From Siphonodentalium dalli (taxonomy: Eukaryota > Mollusca > Scaphopoda > Gadilida > Siphonodentaliidae), in contig CP136069.1 of the NCBI GenBank assembly GCA_032622095.1, forward strand, positions 153,253,043 through 153,317,042: a DNA stretch of 64,000 bases, read 5' to 3'. Position 1 is the stretch's first letter. The number at the start of each line of letters is the position of its first letter. Positions 1 through 13,108 of this stretch are shown in pieces. The notes under the pieces are model-generated. The model was not told the origin of the DNA and did not search any database. It saw only the letters and a program-made list of their open reading frames with translations. Made by a program: the position numbers and the translations under genes.

Positions 1-660
1 CTCAGGTACAAGAGGAATCCTAGCCCGAGTATCTCCTGCACATATATAATCATGGCTGGAGTAATAATAGCAATAACACTCATTGATTCGAAACAGACAT
101 CGCGTTATTAGCGTCGTTTTGGCTTTGACCGGATTATACCGGCATTTGGGAAAACGTGATATCGGACAAAAATATCCGTCAAGGAATATATATTATGGTC
201 CCCGTGTGTTCGCCAATGACTCTTCTAGACGATACATGTATAAAATCGCGCCAAAGTGCCAATATTTTCCCACAGAAACAAACGAAAGGTGGTGAAATGT
301 CTGAAAAATAGCAATTTGTCACATTTCGGCGGCCATCTTGGCCGCCATATTGGATTTTTGTGTCGGATTTTTGGCTAATTTGTAAGGGTTGTATATTACC
401 TTAACGAATCGAACGGAAAACAAGATCGCATTTGACATCATCTTTACTATAACGGCGATCAAAAAGACCTGGTGCATATAAAAAAAATGGCCGCCATGAT
501 GGATGCCATCTTGTCTGGAGTCTCTGCGGCTACTTTTTTTTCTTGTTAACATGTGAAAAAAATTAGAGGAGACCTTAAGGAAGAAAATTAGTGGGGTGAA
601 GTTAAGTCCTGGGGGGGGGGGGGTGCAGAGGTCTACCAATATCTCCTGGACTATCAGCTT
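1..660 (-). repeat. Dispersed repeat with G13 tract, inverted relative to the window end
   Basis: 209-649 matches 63648-64000 in reverse complement, sharing the block ending in ATATCTCCTGG, the motif AAGTTAAGTCCT and the edge CGCCAATGACTC. The left copy carries a G13 tract at 611-623 and about 85 extra bases. A third fragment is at 18592-18735. It contains ATGGCCGCC motifs like the foldback arms. No coding domain was seen in any frame. Confidence 0.75.
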
Positions 661-1735
661 CAAGCAAATCGACCGTACCACCAGCTGGTACCACTCCATA
701 GAAATCATCGTCTGAACTACGCTCAATTGTAAATATTTACTTCTCAAATCGGGACGCAACTATTGGTGAGTCAGGTGAACGAAAACGATTTCACCTACGA
801 TAATCACTGCACTTAATTAATATATAAGAATGACGGTGTGTGTTGCCAATTTAGATATAATATTTGTAAAAAATACTACTTTGAGCAAGATTATTCTCCA
901 TTTCTATTTGATTACACTATACCGGAGTGTTTCACATCACTTTGAGGTCTGCCCACGAATACAATCAGTGAATAATTGTACGAGTTGGTGCGCATCGTTA
1001 GAATCGACGAACACTTTTTCAGAACATAAGTCTCTCTTTGTCTCTGTTGGTTTGCCATGCGCACTGCGAATTGTTTGCGTTCGGTAGGGGGAATTCAAAA
1101 CAACTATTTTCGGAAATTTTCGGAAAAAGTAACTTTTGGCCGTTTCATGACTTTGAACCGGAATAAATTATGAAATCATGATGATTCTAAGACTGCATAC
1201 TGTTTTCAGTAAAGTGTACACTACTATAGAGCATGGGTATTGAATTTTCTAAAATCCGAAATAGTGACATATTAGAAACGGAAAAAGTTTTCGTAGTTAC
1301 TAATACCACCGAGTTCGCGAGCGTTTAAGTTTGTTGCAAGCTAGGCCGTATATAAATTCATGCTAGATCAACAATTTTCATGAAACAATCTTTAGCAACT
1401 TTGGGGGTCATGTGTCCATATTACCCATGTAACGTAACATAAATGTAAACAATTCAACACCGATACATATAGTAGCCAGTGAGTGTGAACAACGGACGAA
1501 TGTGTACCTGTAGCACTTCATACGATGACTGCGAGTGGTGTGATATAATATAGGGAGGTGACGACGTCAGGGTGGGCACTCTCAGCCTCAAATTTATGAT
1601 TCACGATTTTTTTTTCTGTCAGTCTTTCTGAGTTCGTAATTCAGTCAATAAATCGACACCGCATTTATTCGGCCACTGTAAACTCACAACATAGTCAACT
1701 ACAATACAACTTAAAGGTACGGCCGGCGTTCGTTG
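661..1735. other. No recognisable feature
   Basis: AT-rich DNA with short open frames only (longest 85 residues at 830-1087, no family resemblance). No repeats, RNA genes or splice-supported exons were recognised. It could hold the untranslated first exon of REC114, but nothing marks it. Confidence 0.4.
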
Positions 1736-1739
1736 CAGA

Positions 1740-2060
1740 AATATTCACATTTGTTCAAATCGCCATCAACAGAAGGAATATTAAAACATATATAGCTTTG
1801 TTCATATGCCAAACATTATCAGCGCGTAAATAGTATATTGTCGTCGAGACGTACGATGGTGTACATAAACAAGAGCCTGCTCGTGTTGCAGAAGTTTTGC
1901 TTCTGTTTACATAACACAGTGCAATTCTATTGGTTAATCACACACAAATGATATAAACGCTCTTTATTATTTCCATATCAGGAAAACAGTAACAAATAAC
2001 GATCTAAACAAAAGCCAGGTTCTGTAACGTGTTTTGCTTTTGTTTACACAAAGGAAAAAC
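1740..2060 (+). repeat. Dispersed repeat (copies near 31980 and 55700)
   Basis: Shares ordered blocks with 31980-32130 and 55700-56290: ACCGCCATAAACAGAA-like, GAATATTAAAA, then a GTCAAGATCGTACG-like block and TAGTAAACAA. The copies are well diverged and no coding is visible. Confidence 0.6.
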
Positions 2061-2317
2061 ATTTGACAATAACAAACTGTTTATGCCATATTTCTGATTG
2101 GTATAAGAACAAGGTTTGTCTATATTTTACTATTATTTCTGTTTATGGCAGTATGGCGGTTTTTGACGGAGGTGAATATTTAAACAGCATACCTACCGCC
2201 AACGCCGCCCGTATCTTTAAGAAGAGTCAGAATGTATATAATTCATGTCTATAGACTACCATCTATGATATTGTACATATCGTTTGTATATACACACTCA
2301 TATACAATCCCTTTACT

Positions 2318-2690
2318 GATCGGTCCCCATCCCATCAAGATACAACAACAACAACATTTCTTCAGAATACGCTTTAGTTATCAGAATTTTAACAAAACAA
2401 TGCTAATCACTGTCAACTATTGTATAAAATTTCCCAAAACTTGTTATTTATCAACATTTTGTTCAACAATATATGGCCGAATTATCACTAAAGTATCACG
2501 AAATTTGACCGTATTACCACTTGATTTTAGAGTTATTTATCTTCATCCGCAATTGTGTCCGAGATCCTCCGTTTGACCACGTGTTTCTGGGCCACATATT
2601 ATTACACATCTCGAGAAATAACAAACTTCAACAATCGATATCTGATCACTCTGAGCTTTGATGGGTTTGTCACATTACCAGTACCAAAGA
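2318..2690 (+). mobile_element. Truncated TTAA-type MITE (same family as 14743-15219)
   Basis: Contains the family blocks CAAGATACAACAACAAC, CAAAACTTGTTATTTATC, TCTGGGCCACATATTATTAC and CTGAGCTTTGATGGG in order. Both termini are missing or degenerate. Close copies are at 41113-41515 and 56822-57229. Confidence 0.7.
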
Positions 2691-2890
2691 GCCCTTTGTC
2701 GGCGTTCTGCATGAATGAAAAGCAAATGGATTTTTAGCTTTCAATCTTCGGAAAAGCCTTATATAACTGCTTGGTTATGTCCATAGGTTATATCGTTGAA
2801 CATGCATGAATGGCGAGGAATCTCTCCCTGAATCTAAAAGGCCGTCGTCATAAAACACGCATAATGTACGTATTCTGTCAGACCGATTAG

Positions 2891-4063
2891 TACTGTGGCT
2901 GGTTTGGGACATGGGAATTTTTTTTTTAATTTCGTGGTCACGAAATAACTAATTCGTGGCCACGAAATAACTAATTCTGAAGATATTGGAAAAGTACCAA
3001 TTTTTCGTGCCAAAATGATGTTTTAGAAACAATGCGTATGTATACGATCGCAGAGAAGCTACTATAAACCCCTTAAGGCGTGGGACCCGGGCTCTATTGG
3101 GATATGAACGTCCGATATAAACTAGCACAGAGAGAACGGGGAAACACGGGTTAGGTGGCTCTAAGACAAACTGAATATTCATTAGTTTTTACCACACGTG
3201 GTCGAATGGGAATGACATTTCTCTCGGCCTATTGACCGATTTAAGTCTAATAAGGGGTTTTGTAGGGTGGCCCCAAAACAAACTTATAAATATTCACCCC
3301 TTTCAACCATACCCGATCCAAAATGGCCGCCGCTCAGAAGGGGTCAAATAGGGTACACATTATTTCTCGGCCACTTGACCGATATAGATAAAATAAAGGG
3401 TGCTGTACGGTGGCTCGCATAGCAAGCTAATGTTTCACACCTTCAGGCCACCTCGAGCGAAAATGATAACTGATCAGATGGGTCCATATATTAGGTCGAA
3501 TAAAGTGTGTTGTAGGGTGACCCATGAGATAAACTAAATATTCACCCTCTGCGATCCAAAATGGCCGCCCCAGATGGGTTCAAATATGCATGGCACCTAT
3601 AGATACAATTTCTCGGCCCCTTAACCGTTTGATGTGGTATAATGGGTGTGGTAGTGTGGCCCCTAAGATATACTGAATGTCGCGGATGCCCTATGTGACC
3701 ACACCCTCTGGACGGCGGCAACTTTGGATCGGGTTGGTGAAAGGGGTGATTACTTAATTTGTTTTACGGGCCACCCTGCAACACCCTTTATCTCATATCG
3801 CCGTGGCTCATGCCAAGATGGAGGACAACTACAACCAGATCATCTCTACCCGCTTCCATAACAATGGGACTGACGATCGTATATCACGATTAGTTATTTC
3901 GTGGTCACGAATTAGTTATAGTATTTCGTGGCCACGAATTAGTTATTTCGTGGTCACGAATTAGTTATTTCGTGGCCACGAATTAGTTATTTCGTGGCCA
4001 CGAATTAGTATTTCGTGGCCACGAAATAAAAAAAAATTCCCATGTCCTAAACTAGCCACCGTA
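2891..4063. mobile_element. TIR element with 6-bp target duplication and subterminal CGTGGCCACG repeats
   Basis: Ends read TACTGTGGCTGGTTTGGGAC and, inverted, TACGGTGGCTAGTTTAGGAC, so the TIRs are imperfect over about 40 bases. GATTAG flanks both sides (2885-2890 and 4064-4069). Next to the right TIR (3888-4026) are about six copies of a 21-base unit TTAGTTATTTCGTGGCCACG. Two copies lie by the left TIR. The interior has diverged tandem units of about 120 bases (TGTAGGGTGGCCC, then ATTCACCCCTTT) and no transposase, so it is non-autonomous. Confidence 0.8.
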
Positions 4064-4288
4064 GATTAGACATACTTTATACCACGTTTATTTTCATCAA
4101 TTTACTGTCGCGAGGAAATGGTTCAGAGGAAGATAGAACAAGACAACAGGAATTTTTGCTCACTACAACATGTAGGGCTGATAATAGACATTCCACTCTT
4201 CTTTGCGAATGTGCATTAAACTCCTTAAATATAGCCCGTTTCCTCTATTGGCCGCTCACCTATAATGGCAATGACATATATATAGTAC

Positions 4289-5775
4289 TAGCAGATTAGC
4301 CCGCCACTGGCGGGATTGGTCCCATGGCTTTGGTCGATCCATTAATTTTTCTTTTTCAAGGTAACCCCGTACAGACACGCCGACAGCATGCTATCATTTG
4401 CGAGTACCCGTTTGAAGGTCAAGGTGATTTTGGGTGGACAAAATAACCGGACAAATATATTTTCCGTCCCGAGTTGACCATATATAACAAATTTCACATC
4501 GATGTCACCGCTGACTACCGAGATATCGCCCAAGGTCATTTGTGGGTACCCGCCCAAGGTCATTTGTGGGTACCCGTTTCAAGGTCAAGGTCACCTCGGG
4601 CGGACAAACTCTCGGCGATGACGTCAATAACGGTATGATTACGGTCAAACTCAAAAATAACCAAATTATGCTAGCCACCCCTTCTGATGAAAATTACAAT
4701 GTATTTTACATCTCTCGACACACACATAAAAATCACACTACACAACATCAGGCTTGTATGATGTAGGCGAAGTAATTCTAAAATTTCGGCAAGTATTTAC
4801 TGCAAATACAAGAGGTACGATTTAGTGCAGGTACGTTATTTACGTGATGCATCGAAAACGGAAACATAAGACGATCGATGGAATCAACTCAAAAGTATTG
4901 TTCCCGGGCAATACAAAATATCTTATGACTTCCATTAAATCTCTCCTCATAGTCCACACCCTGGGGCATAACTGGAAAGTGAAGACATAATTTTAGAAGT
5001 CCTCACAAGGGATGAATTGACGCCGAATCGAGTGATTTCGAGTGACAAAAATGACGATGTCGCTATCTCGAACCCGGTGGTCCTAGAATACGATTTTTCA
5101 TGGGGAAATGGACAGACTCCACGCTTTAATTGTATTAGGCAATTATCGAGGAGACATAAACGCATTTATTAACAATTTCGTCAGCCTTGGGAAGATTCGT
5201 AGAAGCGAGTTCTATGCAATGGAAATGCATGCATATTTCCGATGTAACGGCACCGGAGATACGAACGCTCTTTAATCATTAACTCATTAACCCACCAATC
5301 CCCATTGCGGTGGCAGTTGCAGGGTGAAGAAGTGTTCGCACGGGCTCGCGAATGGTCCGATGACCATTCCCGTGGCTTTTTACCCTTAGATAGGAAGTTT
5401 GGGCTCAATCGTTGGAGCCGTTTTCGAGTCTATAAAGGAGGCCCCCACCCCACCCCCTGGAATACGGAATACCACTTAACACGTACAGAGGGTGGAATAC
5501 GGAATACCAGTTAACAGCCATATGGAATTTTACGGATAAATTGTGACAAAAATCGTATTTATATTATTATTATGATCATTTTTTGGAAGGTGTCGAAGGT
5601 CGGCGTACGAATACCGGTATTTTTGGAATACCGAATACCTCATAACAGAGGGCCGGAATACGGCGTACCTCATAACAGGGCATGGAATACGGCGTACGAA
5701 AAAGGGGGTGGGGCCTCATAAAGGATATACACACATATATACATATATATATACGGAAGTCTCAAAATATATGGT
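4289..5775 (-). mobile_element. Helitron-like non-autonomous element, copy 1
   Basis: Read on the minus strand the element ends in a GC hairpin (CCCGCC agt GGCGGG) about ten bases before CTAG followed by T, as Helitron 3' ends do. The other end has TTTTGAGACTTCCGTATATA. The interior shares with 7228-8297 the blocks TTTGGGCTCAATCG and TTCGAGTCTATAAAGGA. A GGAATACGGAATACC-type short repeat occupies about 5455-5700. No Rep/helicase is encoded. Confidence 0.6.
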
Positions 5776-6166
5776 ATAGATATGCCTATATACGGTACCT
5801 GCTAAAGGTGTTAATACTTCATTACCCCACTACCATTTCTGTACACGCCTGATTCCGGGTGTTTTGGAGCTGTTCGTTCCCATTTAAAGCCGGATTCCAG
5901 GGGAGTGGGGGTGGTATATATACGTAACCTCATATAAAGGCCTATAACTATGGCTAGTATAGTCCGACAGGCTTAATTGTTAACCATCAGCTATAGGCTA
6001 CATTTATTGGGGGCAAAAGTTTTCCACTTTGGTGCTATATAAAACTTTATTGCCTCGAATGCCATTAGGTCCTATATATATAGATAATATAATGTGATTA
6101 ATGTCAGCTATACTTTTAATTGTTTTAATTTTTTAATATGAAATCATCCGTCCTTTCAGATCGCAG

Positions 6167-6265
6167 ATGGATCCACAGAACTCTATGACATGGCGACTCT
6201 CTAGGTATGCCAGATGCTCGAACAATTCGACAGCCAATGCAACTGTAGCTGTTGATAACTGGGAG
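6167..6265 (+). CDS. REC114: REC114 coding exon 1
   Basis: Encodes 33 residues beginning MDPQNSMTW and containing the RYARC block. The exon appears to begin at 6160, after a tcctttcag acceptor, so seven bases of 5' UTR precede the ATG. The donor is GAG|gtaatg. The intron after it (6266-8484, 2219 bases) carries a Helitron-like element at 7228-8297. Confidence 0.88.
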
Positions 6266-9200
6266 GTAATGTGTCCACGGTCCACCAGTACGCTAATTTC
6301 ACACACTGGAAAATTATTGAAACTCTAAACGTTCTGCAATTTTTTTAAAATAACTGCTATATTTACTGGAAATGTTTTGTGTATGTATTAAAGAATTAGT
6401 ATGTGAATAGCTTGTGACCTTTGGGAAAGTTTCCTGCACTGAAAAATTCGTTGACTAAAATGTCTACCCAACAAGATGTTGTTGAGCGAATTGTATTCAT
6501 CGGTTGAATAACGAATACTCAATAATGACAAGTCAGGATATCTGTTTCGGATATGAATGAATACATTCTAAGAACAATAACTCTATTTACAACAATGTGC
6601 ACGCAACTAACGATAGTCATTTCAAGATGTTTAAGGGTCAGACGCACATTTTGCCAACATTTCCCAGTATTTAAAAATAGATTTTCTCAAAATCTGTCTG
6701 GAATTTCTTTGTGAAATTTGGTACAAGCTATTATTGTGACACAACAAGAACCATCGACCCATTGGATAATATAACCTCATTTACTTTACTTTTATAGCAA
6801 TACAAATCTTTAAAATTTCAATGTTTGAAGTGATTTGAGGTACCAAGAACTTCTGTAAAATATTTTTTTTTTCAAAAGTGCAGTTGATGTATCCATCATA
6901 TCATATCTCAAGATCATGAGAGGAGACGAATTTATCATTGATTCGTGAATTTAATGATTATTTTCATTTAGAAAGGCAACTACCCATAAATAATTTTCTA
7001 TGTTTGAGTATTTTCATATCATGCCATGTTGATCAATGAGAAATTGAGCTGAGACGAGTTCTGGGTCACGGTTTCAAAACCCAAGTTAAAGCTGACCACC
7101 ATATCTCTTAACACTGTGGCATAATTCCAATTGATTGCTCCCTGCTTTAGTGGACCACACTGCATATCAACATTTGTTTTCATTGGACTGAAATATTTGT
7201 GACTGCTTTATTCTCCATTATAGTATACTAGCAGTTTAACCCGCCACTGGCGGCGATCGTCAGAAATATGACAATTTTTTATTTTTTTAATTAATTTTTT
7301 TAATTAATTTTTTTATTAAATTTTTTGTTTTTCAATAAGTTAATTGTGCCTTTTAATTTTTTAATTTAAATTTTTTTTTTCAATTTTACCCGATTTTTTT
7401 TTTTTTTTAAATTTAATTTTTGGTTTTTCAATTTTACCCGATTTGACCTTGAATTGATCATTTTCAAGGTCAATGTCAGGTCGGGGTCACAATTTAACCC
7501 GTCCATGAAACTTCCGGTAGGTAGCAAGTTTGAGCTCAATCGGTTCGAGTCTATAAAGGACACACACACACATAGATATATGACACTTCCCGTAAGTAGC
7601 AAGTTTGAGCTCAATCGGCATTCCCTGGAATTTCCCAGAAGATATTCATGGGGAGGTCAAGTGACCAATTTTGAAATATGCTGGTCGCATTCGTCTGTAG
7701 GTCTGAGGAATTCTCGGCTAGATATTGTTACCGACGTGACATATTTAAATTAATCCCGCCGTTCACCCCCATTACCAACGCGACGTAATTTTGGTACCAT
7801 GTGTTGCGTTCTAAAAATAGGTCGATTGCAGTGGATTCGTAGATGACGAAATATGAGTGCGACAGAGAATATTGTTTGAACGAAAGCATTTGAATTAATA
7901 CGTCACAAGACTCGCCTTGATGCTGGCTAATAGATATTTGTCCCTGCTATGTGTTGGGAATGTCGTCACACAACACGCTCATGTCTGGATACAGTCTTGC
8001 ACGCACACGCCCAGACCCAGACGTAAGAATCACATTACACACATACGCTCTTTATCAATGACACTGCGGATAGGAACGCTCTTTAACTATCAACGCTATT
8101 AAATCCGAAGTGCCGTTTTTGTGACTGAGATTGGAGAACGGGTGCTGCGAGCTTCTCCAAAACGCCGCGGCGACAATTCCCGTTGATTTTTAACCTTAGA
8201 TGGGAAGTTTGAGCCCAATCGGTGCAGGCGTTTTCGATTCTATAAAGTACACACATACACACACATATATTTATATACGGAGTTCTCAAAATATATAGGA
8301 GATGGGGGTATGATGCTATATTATGCAATTACAAATCTAACTCACCGTTATGATATATATCTGTATTGCCTCCTATTCGAAGTCGAAACGACACCTCACA
8401 TGTTTTTCATTGCACATGGCAACAAGGTTGTATATGTGGTCGTCCTTCCGATTCGAATCAGCCTCCAAATTTTTTTTTCTTCAGAATTATGACAGCAAGT
8501 TCACCCCGCTGACTCTAGTGATTACGACTGGTCTACAACAGCTGATGATTTCCCAAGGTAAAACAGTACTGGTGAGTTTACCCTTAATATTCAATGTCAT
8601 GGGTGTCTTAAAACATATCCTGCTCGCCGATTGGGTCAGTTGCCTATCAGGCCATGCTTTTCATACCCCAATAACACACAACATAAAACGAACCGGAATA
8701 ACGTAACCAAAAAAACGCAGGAATTGGTCGATAATTCGTTGGTGGAAGCCAGGTTAATATTGGGCTTACATGGTACTGCGTTTAATAATCCCCAAATTTA
8801 GGACTGACATCAGCGAAATCAAAAAGCTATATATATGTATGCATATAGATAATTGATATATTTGCGTGACTGTTTTGTTGGGTAATTCGGTGGCTGTACA
8901 TGTATACATGCGGCTCTTTGGACGTTTTGGCACATTTGGTGGCACAGGTTCAAAGTTCACAGTTGCACCCCGGACATACACAGTAATTGATATGACTGAT
9001 GGATACACCCTCCACACGAAGGCTATAGCGCGAGGAGGCTACAGTGTCATTTACATTTTCATAACTTTTCAGGAAAGTCACAACTTATCGAGTGCTCGGG
9101 TATGCATGAGAGGTGTCGCCAAAGAGGACAATTTGTGTATAATACAAAAGATATCGGTATGTATCAACACATATATCATTATATGATAGAGTTACTGTGC

Positions 9201-12200
9201 CGTATGTCTGATCCCCGGTATGGAACGATTTTCAGGCTTGGTCTGATGTGAGGGACATCTCAATTCCGATCGTAACATGGCCATTTCGCATAAAATGTTA
9301 ATTGTTGAATTTTGTTCAAGCATAACATATACGAAGCAATTAACATATCATTCCGAGGCTGTGCTTCATACATTCTGATAAACTTAACATATATGAACAT
9401 TATATCATGACCGAAATTTGTCAGTTAATGTAATTTCCATTCTGTCAGTCTTATTCCTAGTCGTGAAGCCAAGATATATAGAAACTTGAATGGTGGGTTC
9501 AAACCGCTGGTTCGATAAATGTCTTTTCTGTCATCATTGTGACCACGGAGTAAATCAATGTTCAGGTTTTATATCATTGTCGGGAACTTGAATTCAATAC
9601 CTGTAATTTTCAAAATGACCTTCTATAATGTTTACATGTTTCTTAATACACCACGTCGTCATGATTGTGTCTAACATATATGTTAAGATGCATCTTAACC
9701 TATATTTTAGACATGTGACGATGTGGTGTAATTAAGAAACATGTACATATTGTAGAAGGCCATTTTGAAAACTTACCGGACACCGGTATTAAATTCCAGT
9801 TCCCGACAATGATACCAAGCCTAAACATTGCATGGAGGTTTGTCCTAATTGAAAATTTGAAGGCAATACAGTTGTCCTTCATTTCATGTAATAAATGTTG
9901 CTAGCCAGACTAATAGAGTTATTCATCTTTGAATGTTCATTCTACTAGAACGAGCAACAAAAATCACGAACAAGAAATGACAATCACAGAAAACTACGTC
10001 TTTTTTGATAGCAATGGTGTGCATAGAAACATATGTTCATGCATACGCGATACCTGAATACAATACTTACCATAGCTATATTTATACATGTTTAACTCAG
10101 GATGAGAAACCAGTTTTGCCAGCCTGGTTTGTCCTAATTAAATTGGGTGCGTCGAAATACCAAGCTGAACCAAGCAGAACCAAGCTGGGAGAAATAAGGC
10201 GGAACATGACATTTAAAGCATGTTTTGTGCTGTATAATTAAGAAATAAAACAAAATAATGCAACATTGTGCAGGTCATAACGACGAAAACCGCTAATTTT
10301 GATTTTTTTTTTGGTTCTCTCCTGATTGAGTCGATTCTCTCCCATTTGATCGGTTCTAAACGGGTAATACCATGGCTAATATTTGGCAGGATACATGGTT
10401 CAAACTGACTATGTCGTGAAATTCCAAAGATAAACACAACAATTAATTTGAAACAACAATTAATTTGAAATTTGCACCATTTGTCATCAATTTCGATGAA
10501 TTGCACTGTCTTCCTATGTTTATTCAATAACATGTGTTACGTCTATATATATCAAAATTCACAAAGTCGCCAGCTAATTTGAAAATAACGCGTGTTGCAG
10601 GCTCAACATTACCATGATTCAATAGCCGATTAACTATAGTGAAATTTCATAGCGCTGTACTTCGGAAAGAGTGAGCGTAGATGGGATATATAGAGTCATC
10701 TGTCTTTTATTTAACTTCTATTGTATATTTTGGAACTTCTGTCTGTGTGTATGTATGTATGTGTTATAGACTCGAAAACTGCTCGACCGATCCGACTCAA
10801 ATTGGTATGTATGCCTATTTTGATCCCGGTAAACAATATGGGCGGGTCCAATTTCATGTGCGACCATGTCCTTGACCTTTACCTCGCTCATATACGTTCA
10901 TATAGGCGTTTCTGGACCTCGGCCGATCAGATTCAAATTTGGTATGTAGGCGTACTCTGATACCGGAAACAATATGGGCTGGTCCAATTTCACGTGCGAC
11001 CCTGTTCTTGACCTTGACCTCGCTCATATACGCTCATATAGGCATATTTCTGGACCTCGACCGATCCGACTCAAATTTGGTATGTAGGCCTACTTTGATC
11101 TCAGGAACAATACTTAACTCCCTTCTATATATAAGTACTATATTTAAAGACCTGACTCTCCTCTACCATATTCCGGATATTAGATTTTGTAAATCGTGTA
11201 TATGTTCTTGTAGCAAACAGACGCAAGGAAATTCCGTTTGAAATTTGAGAGGAATTCCAATCTGTCCAGTGAAGACGTTTGCCGTGATTGCACAGAGACC
11301 CTAGCCAAATATATGCCAATCAAGACCCTTCCGACGACCACGGGCGCCGCATCGTCACAGGACATTAAGGTATACCTGTATATATTTACAATTAAGTAAA
11401 TTGCGAGTTACATATGCTTGTGTCATCAATGCCATCAGTATTCATTCAACGAAATCCATGGAATTTCTTATTTGCTAAATTGCCATTCGTAATTATGTCT
11501 AGCCAATGACGGATTCTCTCTGACTTGTTTTTTCCAAGCTGTATTAAAGGCATAATCCTGTAGTTTTCATGTTGTCAATTTTTTCTCGCTTGCCCAAAAA
11601 GCAAATAAAAAACCATGACTCAGCGGAAACACTTATTATTTTCAGACATCACAACCAGATTCCAAACAGTTGAGCGGGGATCTTGGGCTTTCAGACATTG
11701 CCAAGGTAAATAAATATATGTTATATATCATACTAGAGCGAGTCGTATCGTGGCATGATTACAAAACTCTCACCCAAGTGGCACAACTGAGAACAAAAAA
11801 GTATCAGTAACACAGTTTAACGGCTATCAAGGCCAAGTTGTGTATTGATTTATCGGATGCCAAATTAGCAAATAAAAATATAATAGTACTTATTTTTCTC
11901 CAGTATAAATGGGACGATATTAACAGAGTTCGAGACTCAATTTCCATTATGAGCAATTGAATTAATAATGACAAACAATAAACTTGTCTTATCAGAATGA
12001 AAGAGAAATGATACTTATGTTAGTAATTCTGTATATGTATCTCGTTAAAACGAAATGGAAATACAACGGAGACTCAATTCTCATTACGAGCAATTTATTT
12101 AATATTTTTTTAAATATGTCTTTTCAAAATTAACGAGATATGAAATTTCTGTTAAAGGCTCTCTTAATTTCAGAATGCCCAGATCACATTATGCACAAAA

Positions 12201-13076
12201 ATTCCATATTATATACCATTTGGAAGAGGAACAAAAAATATATATATTCCACCAGAAGACGGAACCAAGTGATAGATATTCTCAGATTCACCCAAAAAAT
12301 TCCCAAGAATGACTCACAAATAAGAGATAGAGTTATCCCCCTCCATTGAGAATAATAAACTGGCAGTACATACCATATCAAGATTAAGCACAGTACACAC
12401 ATCGGTAGCTTGACGAAAACAACATGTTCGCATTTTATTCGACCGGATAAGTTGATAATACAATGTTCTGGAGCTTCCTCTTTTAAATGGTACATGATGT
12501 GGAATATGTTGTATATAATGCGATCTGGTGATTCGAAAATTAAGTGGATCTTTAATAGTAATTCTGTGAATGAATCTCTTTCAAACGAAATGGATATACA
12601 GTGCTGGCGATATCGACATCAATCAATCAATCGGCACATGCAGCCAAAGAATCAAAATTACTTATGTGGCGTGAACGTTCTCATGTGGCTGAATGTCGTG
12701 ATATTTTTACCACATTCCTAGCATCGGATAGTGGGTCTGTATTGAGCCACCATTTTCTTGAATTGCTTTATTCTCTGATCCAATTAAATAACATGAATGG
12801 ATATTGAGAAAACGAAATTATATACAAAAGATGGACAGAATAACGAAAAGTATTTATGTACAAAATATACAGTGACCTCCCAAACGTCTTCATCGTCACC
12901 ACCATGATGATGATGATGATGATGACGACGACGACGATGATGATGGTGATGTTGAAGATGATGATGATGATGATGATGATGACGACGATGATGATGATGA
13001 TGATGATGGTGATGTTGAAGATGATGATCATCATCATGATTATCATTATCATCATCGTGTGTCGTTGTCGTCGTCC

Positions 13077-13108
<32 letters not shown>

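Noticed and set aside
8485-8557. Donor at 8558 for REC114 exon 2
   Set aside because: It would remove conserved GKTVL residues and put exon 3 in a frame that does not resemble REC114.
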